64,000 nucleotides of DNA from Myxococcales bacterium (GTDB lineage: Bacteria; Myxococcota_A; UBA9042): positions 18,762 to 82,761 of the forward strand of contig CANLIC010000019.1 of assembly GCA_947491025.1 (NCBI GenBank), written 5' to 3'. Each line of letters begins with the position of its first letter. The first letter of the stretch is position 1. The position numbers and the translations under genes are program-made. The notes below the pieces were generated by a model. The model was not told where the DNA came from. It saw only the letters and a program-made list of their open reading frames with translations, and made no database searches. Below, piece after piece: positions 12,610-23,000 of the stretch.

Positions 12610-14970
12610 ATGTCACAGCGCAGACCGTGGATCGCGAGGACGCCCGCTCACCACGACGCGCTCCTGCTCCGTGCGATCGCCGACCGGGCAGGGTGTCGCA
12701 CGCTGCAAGCCCGCGCGAGCGGGTCGTCTAGGCCGCCTTGCCGCACCGGATGCATCGCGTCGCCGGCGGACCGGTGCGGCGTCTGGCCGTGGCTCGCGCA
12801 ATGTCTTGCCCTAACGATGGTGGCGGCATGTAGCGCGCCCGAGGCCGAGCTCAGCGCCGACGCCGGGACGGTAGCCGGCGACACAAGCGGCGAAGTGCAC
12901 GCCGACGACGCTGACGACGCCGACGGGGCCGAAGCGCAGGACGGCGCCGCTCGACGAGGCGACCACGACGTCACGGACGCCTCCGATCTGAGTGGCGACG
13001 GCGCCCAACTCGAAGACGGGGCTCTTGGCGATGGCGGCACGCCAGCGGACGGCAGCGCGGTCGCCGACGTCACCTACTGCGACATCGGCGCTGACGCCGA
13101 CGCCAACCCTGGCGACCTCGAAGACGCCGCCAACGACGGCGGCGATCTCGACGCCGAGCCGCAACCAGACATCGATGCCGTCGCCCCAGACGCGATTGGC
13201 GGCGACGCCGACGTGGTCGACGCTGTCGACGTTGGGCCGCCAGATGCCGACGCCACCGGCGACAACGCGAACACCGTCGAGCCGACGCCGACCGACGCTG
13301 CCGACGCGTCGGGTGACTCCAGCGGCGGCGCGGACGATGCCGATGTCGGCCCGCCGCCCAAGGTGACGCCCGTCGACCCACTCTCGTTGCCGCTGGCGCA
13401 GTTCACCGACGCGACCAAGGCCTACGGCGTCAGCCCGGACACGATTCACCAGCCTTGCGTCGCGGTCGCCGACTTCGATGGCAACGGCCGCGATGACTTC
13501 GTCGTGGTCGAGCTGACCGGTCCCGGCAACAAGGCGACGATCCAGACCCGCTTGCTCTCGGCCTCAGGCACAAAGGTCGTCGGCTCGCCCTTTGACGGCA
13601 GCACGATGCAGCCCAATTTCGGCTGTACCGCCGTGGACTTGAACTCCGACGGGCACCAGGACTTGCTCTTTGGCGGCTTCTCGGGCCTGTCGCTGTATCT
13701 CGGCGATGGCAAGGGCGGATTCGTCGACAAGAGCGCGCAGTGGCTGCCCTATTTGATGGACTTCGAGTCGTTCTCCGTCGTACCCGCAGATCTCGATGGC
13801 GACGGCGATCTCGACCTCTACGTCGGCGCTGGCTTCGCCCCCCCGAGCTGCCAGTCGCTGCAATGTGCCTATACGGACAGCGACCTGCTCTGCACCGTCA
13901 ACCCACCGATCCCGAGCTGGCCGAACCTTCAGGACCGGGTGCTGATTCAGGGCGCGACGCCGCCACTGGTCGATGAGACGCCCAAGTGGAACGTCCCGGG
14001 CAGCGGCACCCAGACTGTCGCCGCCGCGCTCGACGTCGACGGCGATGGCAAGGTCGACATGCTCGTCGCCGACGACTTCGGCAGCGCTCGCATCCTCCGC
14101 AACCTGGGCGCGACGTTCGTCAGCTACGATGTCAACGTCGGGTTGCACCCCTACTCCGGCGCGATGGGGTGGACCGCCGCCGACTTCGACGGCGACCTCT
14201 TGCCGGACCTTGTGATCGCCGAGTCGGGGCCGACGCCGATCTACCGGCAGCTGCCAAAGCCGGGACCAGGGTTGCCCTTTCAGTTCGAGGATATCGGTTG
14301 GAAGTACGACAGCTGGGGGCCCCACTGGACCGCCAGCTCGTGGTCGCCGATCGCGGCCGACTTTGACCACGACGGCCAAGAAGACCTGTTGATCGCCAAC
14401 GCCTCTCACGTCACCGCCGAGATGGCCTCCAATCCGGCGCAACTCTGCGCCCTGAGCCAACAGGCTGGCGTGGACTCGCTTTTCGTCGGCCTGCCCAGCG
14501 TCGACGTCCTCCTGCTCCGCCAGGCCGACGGCTCGGCCAAAGCGCATCGCCTGGTCGGCGGCAAGCACGCGCACATCATCATCGTCGAGCAGCGCGAGAT
14601 CGACCTCGACGACGACGGCGACCTCGACCTGGTCCAGACCCGGCCGGGCCCGCAGATGATGACGTCGCAGGTGCGCATCCTGCGCAACGATCTGGTCAAG
14701 AAGGGCGGTAGTGTCCGTGTCCGCCTGAAGGGCAAGGCCGGCAACCTCGACGCCCTCGGCGCCAAGGTCTATGCCACCATCGGCGGCAAGGTACGCGTGC
14801 GGTGGCTCTTCGGAAGCGGCGCCTTCGGAGGCTTGCCCGCCCGCGTGGCCCATTTCGGCCTCGGCTCCGCAAAAGAGGCCAAGGACGTCAAGGTGATCTG
14901 GCCCGACGGCAAGGAGACGGCGCTCGGTGTCATCCCGGCCGGCAACGCCGTCGTCGCCAAGTGGCCGTAG
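12610..14970 (+). CDS. FG-GAP/VCBS-repeat lipoprotein with C-terminal ASPIC/UnbV domain
   Basis: About 786 residues. The ATG at 12610 is preferred for its GGAGG at 12596. It gives an unusually long N-terminus before a hydrophobic segment ending in MVAACS, a probable lipobox, so the start remains uncertain. About 200 residues of Asp/Ala-rich linker follow. From about residue 275 there are seven calcium-binding type motifs, such as DFDGNGRDD, DLNSDGHQD, DLDGDGDLDL, DVDGDGKVD, DFDGDLLPD, DFDHDGQED and DLDDDGDLD, as in integrin-like beta-propeller blades. The last ~90 residues match the ASPIC/UnbV domain, ending in HFGLGSAKEAKDVKVIWPDG. Such proteins are surface-exposed and Ca-stabilised, with adhesive or unknown roles. 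Confidence 0.8.
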   Translation: MSQRRPWIARTPAHHDALLLRAIADRAGCRTLQARASGSSRPPCRTGCIASPADRCGVWPWLAQCLALTMVAACSAPEAELSADAGTVAGDTSGEVHADDADDADGAEAQDGAARRGDHDVTDASDLSGDGAQLEDGALGDGGTPADGSAVADVTYCDIGADADANPGDLEDAANDGGDLDAEPQPDIDAVAPDAIGGDADVVDAVDVGPPDADATGDNANTVEPTPTDAADASGDSSGGADDADVGPPPKVTPVDPLSLPLAQFTDATKAYGVSPDTIHQPCVAVADFDGNGRDDFVVVELTGPGNKATIQTRLLSASGTKVVGSPFDGSTMQPNFGCTAVDLNSDGHQDLLFGGFSGLSLYLGDGKGGFVDKSAQWLPYLMDFESFSVVPADLDGDGDLDLYVGAGFAPPSCQSLQCAYTDSDLLCTVNPPIPSWPNLQDRVLIQGATPPLVDETPKWNVPGSGTQTVAAALDVDGDGKVDMLVADDFGSARILRNLGATFVSYDVNVGLHPYSGAMGWTAADFDGDLLPDLVIAESGPTPIYRQLPKPGPGLPFQFEDIGWKYDSWGPHWTASSWSPIAADFDHDGQEDLLIANASHVTAEMASNPAQLCALSQQAGVDSLFVGLPSVDVLLLRQADGSAKAHRLVGGKHAHIIIVEQREIDLDDDGDLDLVQTRPGPQMMTSQVRILRNDLVKKGGSVRVRLKGKAGNLDALGAKVYATIGGKVRVRWLFGSGAFGGLPARVAHFGLGSAKEAKDVKVIWPDGKETALGVIPAGNAVVAKWP

Positions 14971-15020
14971 GAGGAGGGGCTTCTGGCCGTCTCTGGCAGC
15001 TCCCACGCCGCAGTGATGAC

Positions 15021-15042
15021 CACGCCGCCTTTGCGCGGCGTG
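15021..15042 (+). terminator. Hairpin after the FG-GAP gene
   Basis: CACGCCGC and GCGGCGTG form a perfect 8-bp stem with a 6-nt loop, 50 bp after the stop codon. There is no T-run, so intrinsic termination is possible but not certain. Confidence 0.4.
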
Positions 15043-15064
15043 CGCGATGCGGCCGCGAGAGGCC

Positions 15065-15092
15065 TTGACAGCGACGGCTGGCCGCCTAAGCT
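15065..15092 (+). promoter_or_regulatory. Promoter for the tRNA cluster
   Basis: A perfect TTGACA at 15065-15070 with a weak -10 (TAAGCT at 15087, spacer 16) sits about 43 nt before the tRNA-His gene. The -10 is poor, so the exact start is uncertain. Confidence 0.5.
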
Positions 15093-15134
15093 GCCCGCCC
15101 GGTCGCCGCTGCGTGCGGCACCGACGGGCCCGCT

Positions 15135-15208
15135 GGTGGATGTAGCTCAGTCGGTAGAGCGCAGGATTGTGATTCCTGATGTCGTGGGTTCAAGCCCCAT
15201 CATCCACC
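15135..15208 (+). tRNA. tRNA-His (GTG)
   Basis: Complete cloverleaf with acceptor GTGGATG/CATCCAC and the extra 5' G at position -1 (15135) that marks tRNA-His, paired to discriminator C73. The anticodon GTG is at 15169-15171. The 3' CCA is not encoded (CCC follows). Confidence 0.97.
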
Positions 15209-15366
15209 CCCGCGCGCGCAACCCCAGAGCGGGCTGGCTCTCTCGATCGCGACGATACCCTCTCCGCCAAGGCCTCCCCGGGTCGCGGCAGGGCGCACAG
15301 CCTCCTAGGCTGAATGCGCTTTCGCTGCGGACCAGAGAGACCTTGGCACGCGCCAGCCATCGCCCT

Positions 15367-15443
15367 GCGCCCGTAGCTCAGTTGGATAGAGCTCCGGACT
15401 TCGAATCCGTAGGTCGCAGGTTCGACTCCTGCCGGGCGCGCCA
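15367..15443 (+). tRNA. tRNA-Arg (TCG)
   Basis: Acceptor GCGCCCG/CGGGCGC, discriminator G, and encoded CCA at 15441-15443. Anticodon TCG at 15401-15403. Confidence 0.97.
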
Positions 15444-15534
15444 GCCGCAACACGCTGGCCTCCGCGAGGTCAGCTAGGCGCGGCGCGAGCCGCCAACCTT
15501 CGGGTGAGCGGTGAGAGGGCGCTTCCCGTCCCAC

Positions 15535-15609
15535 GGCCCTGTAGCTCAATGGTAGAGCATCGGACTCTTAATCCGTTGGTTGAAGGTTCGAGTCCTTCCG
15601 GGGTCACCA
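15535..15609 (+). tRNA. tRNA-Lys (CTT)
   Basis: Acceptor GGCCCTG/CGGGGTC contains two G-T wobble pairs. Anticodon CTT at 15567-15569, encoded CCA at 15607-15609. Confidence 0.95.
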
Positions 15610-15625
15610 AAGGGGAAGCGTACAG

Positions 15626-15655
15626 AGCCCTCGGCGCCAGCGCCGGGGGCTTTGT
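15626..15655 (+). terminator. Rho-independent type terminator after tRNA-Lys
   Basis: AGCCCTCGGCGC pairs with GCGCCGGGGGCT (12 bp, one G-T pair, 2-nt apex), followed by a short T-run. It lies 17 nt after the tRNA 3' end. Confidence 0.7.
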
Positions 15656-15765
15656 GCTATCTGCCTCGTGCGGGCGCGCGCTCGGCCGGTGCACCAGGCG
15701 GTCACTGTGCCGAGCGCTGACCCGGGCTGTTGTGACGCCGCGCGGGCGCCTCCAGTTGGCTCCAC

Positions 15766-15849
15766 GCGAGAGTGGCGGAATCGGTAGACGCACCAGATTT
15801 AGGTTCTGGCGCCCGGCTGGGCGTGGGGGTTCAAGTCCCCCCTCTCGCA
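15766..15849 (+). tRNA. tRNA-Leu (TAG)
   Basis: Class II tRNA with a long variable arm, acceptor GCGAGAG/CTCTCGC, anticodon TAG at 15800-15802 and discriminator A. The 3' CCA is not encoded. The trigger factor gene starts 61 bp downstream. Confidence 0.96.
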
Positions 15850-15910
15850 CCCGCACCGCAGCCGAGGTCGTGCAGGATCGCCGCGTCACGGCGCGCCGTT
15901 GGAGGAGATG

Positions 15911-17350
15911 ATGCAGGTCGCGGTAGAGGCGCTCGGCGCCAGCAGGCGCCAGATGATCACCGTGGTTCCGGCGCCACAGGTGAGCGCAGCCTTTGAGGCC
16001 GCGCTCCGCAAGCTTGGCGCCAAGGTCAAGGTGCCGGGTTTTCGGCCCGGCAAGGTCCCGAGGCAGATGCTTGAGCGGCGCTACGCCGGCTACCTCCGCG
16101 AGGAGGTGATCGAGGCCGTGTTGCCGAGCCACCTGCGCGCGGCCCTTGCCCAAGCGGGGGCGCAGCCTCTCGAGCAGCCGACCCTCGCCGAGGTCGGCGA
16201 TGTGCGGCCGGGCGAGGGCCTGGAGCTGCGCTTCCTCTACGAAGAGATGCCGCACTTCGAGTTGCGTGGCGTCGAGCCGACGGAGCTCGAGGTGACCGAG
16301 GTCTTCGTCGATGACGAGGACATCGAGGCTGAGTTGACCGCGCGCGCCGAGGCGCAGGCGACCACGGCGCCCTGCGAGGAGCCGGCGGCGCTCGGCGACT
16401 CGGTGACGATGCAGCTGACGTTGACCACCGCCGATGGGCTGAGCGAGTCCGAGTACCAAACGGGGACTTTGGGTGACGCCCAGGCCTATTGGACACCGCT
16501 GGCCCTGGGCCGGCGAGGCGGTGAGGCGATCGACGGATCGATCGAGGTGCCGGAGGGCCAAGCCGGCGCCGTGGGTGGCCACCTCGCGCAGGCCAGCGGA
16601 ACCATCCACGCCGTCAGCCGCCGCGTCGTGCCGAATCGCGCTGCGCTCGCGGCGGCGCTCGGCCACGCGGACGACGCGGCGATGGTGCAGGCCATTCGGA
16701 CCGATCTCGAGCAGCAGGCCGCGACCGCCAACCAGCAGCGGCGCGAGGGCGCGGCGCTTGGGCACGTGATCGCCGCCTCCGGGATCGAGCTGCCCGAGGC
16801 GTTGGTCCGCCACGCCACCTCGGCCCACATCGCCGGTCTATTCGGCAGCGAGCCGAGCGACAGCCCGAAGTTCCGTAAGGTAGTCGACCTCTTGGCGCAG
16901 ATGGTGCGTCCACAGGTGGTGGAGGGCCTTCAGCACACGCTGCTGGCCGAGCGGCTGGTCACGACCTTGGGCATCGAGGTCAGCGACGATGAGGTCAAGG
17001 CGGCTGCCGCTGCGGCCGCGGCGCGGGCTCAGGGCCCCGCCGGCGCCGATGAGGCTGGCGAGCCCGGCGAGACCCCGAGTGACGAAGAAGCGCGGCTGCG
17101 CCACACCGTCGCTAGCGAGAAGGCCACTGCGGCGCTCGTCGCGCAGATGTCGTTCGTCATCCGCGATCGCGTCCCGTGGCGAGAGCGCGCCAAGCGCAGC
17201 GCGCCGCCGGCACACGGCCAGGCCGCTCATGTGCACGGCCCGGACTGCGACCACGATCATGACCACGACGACCACGTGGGCCACGCGCATGGCCACGACC
17301 ATGATGATGAAACGGGCGGGTCATCTACGGCCGCGCTCGTCGGGGCGTAA
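15911..17350 (+). CDS. tig: Trigger factor with a histidine-rich C-terminal tail
   Basis: A 479-residue ribosome-associated chaperone. The N-terminal ribosome-binding signature GFRPGKVPRQ is at about residues 39-48. The middle PPIase (FKBP-like) domain at about 155-240 is shortened and lacks most of the usual aromatic active-site residues, so isomerase activity is doubtful. The C-terminal chaperone arms follow. The last ~40 residues form a His/Asp-rich tail (for example HDHDHDDHVGHAHGHDHDD), reminiscent of the metal-binding tail of SlyD. The ATG at 15911 has GGAGG five bases upstream; the ATG at 15908 is too close to it. It leads the tig-clpP-clpX-lon cluster, the usual bacterial order. Confidence 0.93.
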   Translation: MQVAVEALGASRRQMITVVPAPQVSAAFEAALRKLGAKVKVPGFRPGKVPRQMLERRYAGYLREEVIEAVLPSHLRAALAQAGAQPLEQPTLAEVGDVRPGEGLELRFLYEEMPHFELRGVEPTELEVTEVFVDDEDIEAELTARAEAQATTAPCEEPAALGDSVTMQLTLTTADGLSESEYQTGTLGDAQAYWTPLALGRRGGEAIDGSIEVPEGQAGAVGGHLAQASGTIHAVSRRVVPNRAALAAALGHADDAAMVQAIRTDLEQQAATANQQRREGAALGHVIAASGIELPEALVRHATSAHIAGLFGSEPSDSPKFRKVVDLLAQMVRPQVVEGLQHTLLAERLVTTLGIEVSDDEVKAAAAAAAARAQGPAGADEAGEPGETPSDEEARLRHTVASEKATAALVAQMSFVIRDRVPWRERAKRSAPPAHGQAAHVHGPDCDHDHDHDDHVGHAHGHDHDDETGGSSTAALVGA

Positions 17351-17432
17351 GCAGTAGCCGAACGGCGAGGCGCCTGCACGCACGCGGCGTGTCCGTCCCG
17401 ACCGCCAGCTTTTTCGGAATGGAGGGGACGAC

Positions 17433-18047
17433 ATGGCATGGGTGATACCGACGGTGATCGAGACGACGCCCCGCGGTGAGCGCGAGTGGGGCATCTACTC
17501 GCGCTTGCTCCGCGACCGCATCATCTTCCTCGGCACAGAGGTCACCGATCCGCTCGCCAACTCCATCATCGCCCAGCTGCTGGTGCTGGACAGCGAGGAC
17601 CCGAAGAAAGAGATCTCGCTCTACATCAATTCGCCGGGCGGGTCGGTCTCCGCCGGCTTGGCCATCTACGACACCATGCAGTACGTCTCTGCGCCGGTGT
17701 CGACGATTTGCATTGGCCAGGCGGCCTCGATGGGCGCCGTCCTGCTGGCCGCTGGCGCCCCGGGGCGGCGTTTCGCGCTGCCGCATGCGCGGGTGATGCT
17801 GCACCAGCCGCTCGGCGGATTCTCCGGCCAGGTCAGCGACATCGACATCGCCGCCCGCGAGATGCTGCACATCAAGACCCTGATGAACGACATCATCGCC
17901 CGCCACACCGGTCAGACCGTCGAGAAGATCAAGTCCGATACCGATCGCGACTTCTACCTCAGCGCTGACGAGGCCGTCGCCTACGGCGTCCTCGACGCGG
18001 TGGTGCGCCGCGACAAGCACGCCGACACTGCCGCCAAGGATCGCTGA
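17433..18047 (+). CDS. clpP: ATP-dependent Clp protease proteolytic subunit
   Basis: A 204-residue serine protease that forms the tetradecameric chamber serving ClpX/ClpA. The catalytic Ser99 lies in GQAASMGA, His124 in MLHQPLGG and Asp173 in DRDFYLS. The length is normal. The ATG at 17433 is preceded by GGAGGGG. The N-terminal IGF-loop docking region and the hydrophobic patches for ClpX are in the standard places. clpX follows 121 bp downstream with its own candidate promoter. Confidence 0.97.
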   Translation: MAWVIPTVIETTPRGEREWGIYSRLLRDRIIFLGTEVTDPLANSIIAQLLVLDSEDPKKEISLYINSPGGSVSAGLAIYDTMQYVSAPVSTICIGQAASMGAVLLAAGAPGRRFALPHARVMLHQPLGGFSGQVSDIDIAAREMLHIKTLMNDIIARHTGQTVEKIKSDTDRDFYLSADEAVAYGVLDAVVRRDKHADTAAKDR

Positions 18048-18065
18048 GCAACTGCTCTGCATTTT

Positions 18066-18095
18066 TTGACGGGCGCGCGCCGCGATTCGTACTAT
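18066..18095 (+). promoter_or_regulatory. Candidate sigma-70 promoter for clpX
   Basis: TTGACG (18066-18071) and TACTAT (18090-18095) are separated by 18 bp, in the clpP-clpX gap, 73 bp before the clpX ATG. Both hexamers are close to consensus. Confidence 0.55.
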
Positions 18096-18168
18096 CGTGG
18101 CGTAACGGCCGCTGGGCCGCCGCGGCGCCGGGCAGGGCTTGGAACCGACAACCGATGGACGGTAGACG

Positions 18169-19422
18169 ATGAGCGACCGGCGACGTGACAGCGGCAACCT
18201 GAGTTGCTCCTTCTGCGGCAAGAGCCAAAAGGAGGTGAAGAAGCTCATCGCTGGACCCTCGGTCTACATCTGCGACGAGTGCATTCAGCTCTGCAACGAC
18301 ATCATCGCCGAAGAGGTGGACCGCGACGACAAGACCCTGACCCTCAGCGCCGTGCCCAAGCCTCGCGACCTGCGACGCATTTTGGACGAGTACGTCGTCG
18401 GCCAGGATACCGCCAAGAAGGTGCTCTCGGTCGCCGTCTACAACCACTACAAGCGCATCGACTTCAAGGGCGGCAAGCGCAACGAGGTCGAGCTGCAGAA
18501 GTCGAACGTGCTGCTCATCGGGCCCACCGGCTCCGGCAAGACGCTGTTGGCCCAGACGCTCGCGCGCGTGCTCAAGGTCCCCTTCACCATCGTCGACGCG
18601 ACAACCCTGACCGAGGCGGGCTACGTCGGCGAAGACGTCGAGAACATCATCGTCCGCCTGCTCGAGGCCGCCGACCACAACCTTGAGGCGGCGATGCGCG
18701 GCATCGTCTACATCGACGAGGTCGACAAGATCACGCGCAAGTCGGAAAACCCGAGCATCACCCGTGACGTGTCAGGCGAGGGGGTCCAGCAGGCGCTCCT
18801 CAAGATCCTCGAGGGGACCGTCGCCAACGTACCGCCCAAAGGCGGCCGGAAGCACCCGCAGCAGGAGTTCATCCAGGTCGACACGACGAACATCCTGTTT
18901 ATCTGCGGTGGCGCTTTCTCGGGGCTCGACAAGATCGTCGAGCGACGCGTCGGCAAGAAGTCGATCGGCTTTGGCAAGGAGAACGCGGTGACGGCGCCAG
19001 CGGACGTGACCTCGCTCTTGGCCCAAGTGCAGCCCGAAGACCTCCTGAAGTTCGGCATGATCCCCGAGTTCGTCGGCCGCTTGCCCGTGGTCGCGACGCT
19101 GACGGAGCTCGACGAGGAGGCGCTGGTCCAGATCCTGGTTGAGCCCAAGAATGCGCTTGCCAAGCAGTACAAGCGGCTCTTCGAGATGGACGGCATCAGC
19201 CTGGAGTTCACCGCTGAGGCCATGCGGGCGGCGGCTCGGCGCGCCATTGAGCTCAAAACCGGGGCCCGCGGTCTGCGCGCGATCATGGAGACCGCCATGC
19301 TCGATGTGATGTACGACCTGCCCGGCCGCGACAACGTGCAGGAAGTCGTCATCAACGAAGAGACGATCATGCACAACAAGTACCCGCTGGTCGGCCTCAA
19401 GGCGGAGGCGCAGTCGGCCTGA
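18169..19422 (+). CDS. clpX: ATP-dependent Clp protease ATP-binding subunit ClpX
   Basis: A 417-residue AAA+ unfoldase that feeds substrates to ClpP. The N-terminal C4 zinc-binding domain is complete (C13, C16, C35, C38). The Walker A GPTGSGKT is at 118, the Walker [11 protein letters not shown] follows at about 182, and sensor and arginine-finger regions plus a ClpP-loop region occupy usual positions. Length and order of motifs are ordinary. The start ATG begins [13 protein letters not shown], as in the family. Confidence 0.97.
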   Translation: MSDRRRDSGNLSCSFCGKSQKEVKKLIAGPSVYICDECIQLCNDIIAEEVDRDDKTLTLSAVPKPRDLRRILDEYVVGQDTAKKVLSVAVYNHYKRIDFKGGKRNEVELQKSNVLLIGPTGSGKTLLAQTLARVLKVPFTIVDATTLTEAGYVGEDVENIIVRLLEAADHNLEAAMRGIVYIDEVDKITRKSENPSITRDVSGEGVQQALLKILEGTVANVPPKGGRKHPQQEFIQVDTTNILFICGGAFSGLDKIVERRVGKKSIGFGKENAVTAPADVTSLLAQVQPEDLLKFGMIPEFVGRLPVVATLTELDEEALVQILVEPKNALAKQYKRLFEMDGISLEFTAEAMRAAARRAIELKTGARGLRAIMETAMLDVMYDLPGRDNVQEVVINEETIMHNKYPLVGLKAEAQSA

Positions 19423-19472
19423 TTGCGCCCCGCGCCGGCCCTGTCGCGTGCTCCGTGCCCGCGGCGGCGGCG

Positions 19473-19500
19473 TTGAAGAGAAAAGCCCGCTGTCCCACGT
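19473..19500 (+). promoter_or_regulatory. Candidate heat-shock (sigma-32 type) promoter for lon
   Basis: TTGAAG (19473-19478) and CCCACGT (19494-19500) are 15 bp apart. They resemble the sigma-32 pattern CTTGAAA and CCCCATnT. The site is 58 bp before the lon ATG. Heat control of lon is common, but the match is partial. Confidence 0.3.
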
Positions 19501-19557
19501 TCGATCCTGATCGGGGCATACGGACTGGCGCGCGAGACGCGCTGGAATGGAGTTCGG

Positions 19558-21951
<2,394 letters not shown>

Positions 21952-22022
21952 GCCGCAGGCGCCCTGGGATGCACCGCGGCGTCCTTGGCGATGGGGTCCC
22001 GCCGGTCGTCTCGCCTCCAGCG

Positions 22023-23000
22023 TCAGGCGGTGCCGGCGCAGTAGGACCAGCACAGCCGCGCCGCAACGCGTGCCGTGGCTCCATCGCGATCGAAGCGCGG
22101 CGTCAGGCCGTAGATCCCAAAGGTCTTGGGCTTTTCCAACGAGCCCGCCATCGCCGCAGCGCGGAGCAGGGGCCGGAGATCGACGCCCGTGGCAGAAGGC
22201 TCACTGACGCCTGGCGCGACCGCTTGTGACAGCGCCCCGAGATCGATGGAGACCGTCAGGCCATCGACCCGTTCAGCGAGGCCGCAGATGCGCGTCGACA
22301 AGTCGACGCTTTCGGTCTCCGGCAGCTCGATCGACTCGATGGCCTGACCCCGCAGAAAGCGCATGTGTTGCCAAGGGGTCAGCGCCGGTTGGGCGCCGAA
22401 GTGCAGGACATCGTCGGCGACGAGGCCCGCCGCTTTTTCGCGCAGCAGCCGCCGCAAGGCCGTCTGGTGCGTGGGCTCACCTTCGTGCGCCGCTACGTCG
22501 GGGCAGGCATCCACGACCACCAAGCCCAGCCGCGGCGTGTCGGGCGTCCGGTCGCGCCGCAGACGGCGGGCGAGGCCCAGCACCTCGCCGTAGAGCGAGT
22601 CGTGGCCGCCGCCGACGAGGCAAAGGCGCGCTGCAGGGAAGCGGCCCATCAGCACGTCGACGACCTCCATCAGCCTGGCGTGTGTCTCTTCGCTGCGGCC
22701 GGCGCTGAGCAAGTCGCCAGCGTCGAGCACGGTGCCCTCCGCCCACCCCTCCGGCGCCACGAGCCGGAAGAAGGCGTCGCGAAAGCGCTGCGGGCCGTCT
22801 GCCGCGCCGATGCGGCCACCGCCAAGGCCGACACCGCGATCGCAGGCCACGCCGAGCAAGATGGCGCGCACGGTCTCTTGCCGCGGATCGCCGTCGAGCT
22901 GCACCACCTTGGCGCCGATGTGGTCTTCGCGAAGCCGGCGCCCGCCGCCGAGACGCCGGTTGGTGTCATGGCGAACGTAGCGAAGCGTATCTTCACTCAT
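22023..23000 (-). CDS. Arginase/formimidoylglutamase-fold protein (HutG-like) with altered metal ligands
   Basis: A 325-residue member of the ureohydrolase fold. The N-terminal segment LLGVACDRGVGLGGGRIGAA matches HutG-type formimidoylglutamases. Of the metal-binding motifs, GGGHD is intact. The DAHxD motif is DACPD here, so a ligand His is replaced by Cys. The SxDxDxxDP motif is SIDLGALSQ, so its second Asp is missing. The usual binuclear manganese site is therefore incomplete, and hydrolase activity on formimidoylglutamate, arginine or agmatine is uncertain. The ATG at 23000 has GGAGGA upstream and overlaps the stop of the TPR lipoprotein gene. No other histidine-utilisation gene is nearby. 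Confidence 0.7.
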   Translation of the reverse strand: MSEDTLRYVRHDTNRRLGGGRRLREDHIGAKVVQLDGDPRQETVRAILLGVACDRGVGLGGGRIGAADGPQRFRDAFFRLVAPEGWAEGTVLDAGDLLSAGRSEETHARLMEVVDVLMGRFPAARLCLVGGGHDSLYGEVLGLARRLRRDRTPDTPRLGLVVVDACPDVAAHEGEPTHQTALRRLLREKAAGLVADDVLHFGAQPALTPWQHMRFLRGQAIESIELPETESVDLSTRICGLAERVDGLTVSIDLGALSQAVAPGVSEPSATGVDLRPLLRAAAMAGSLEKPKTFGIYGLTPRFDRDGATARVAARLCWSYCAGTA

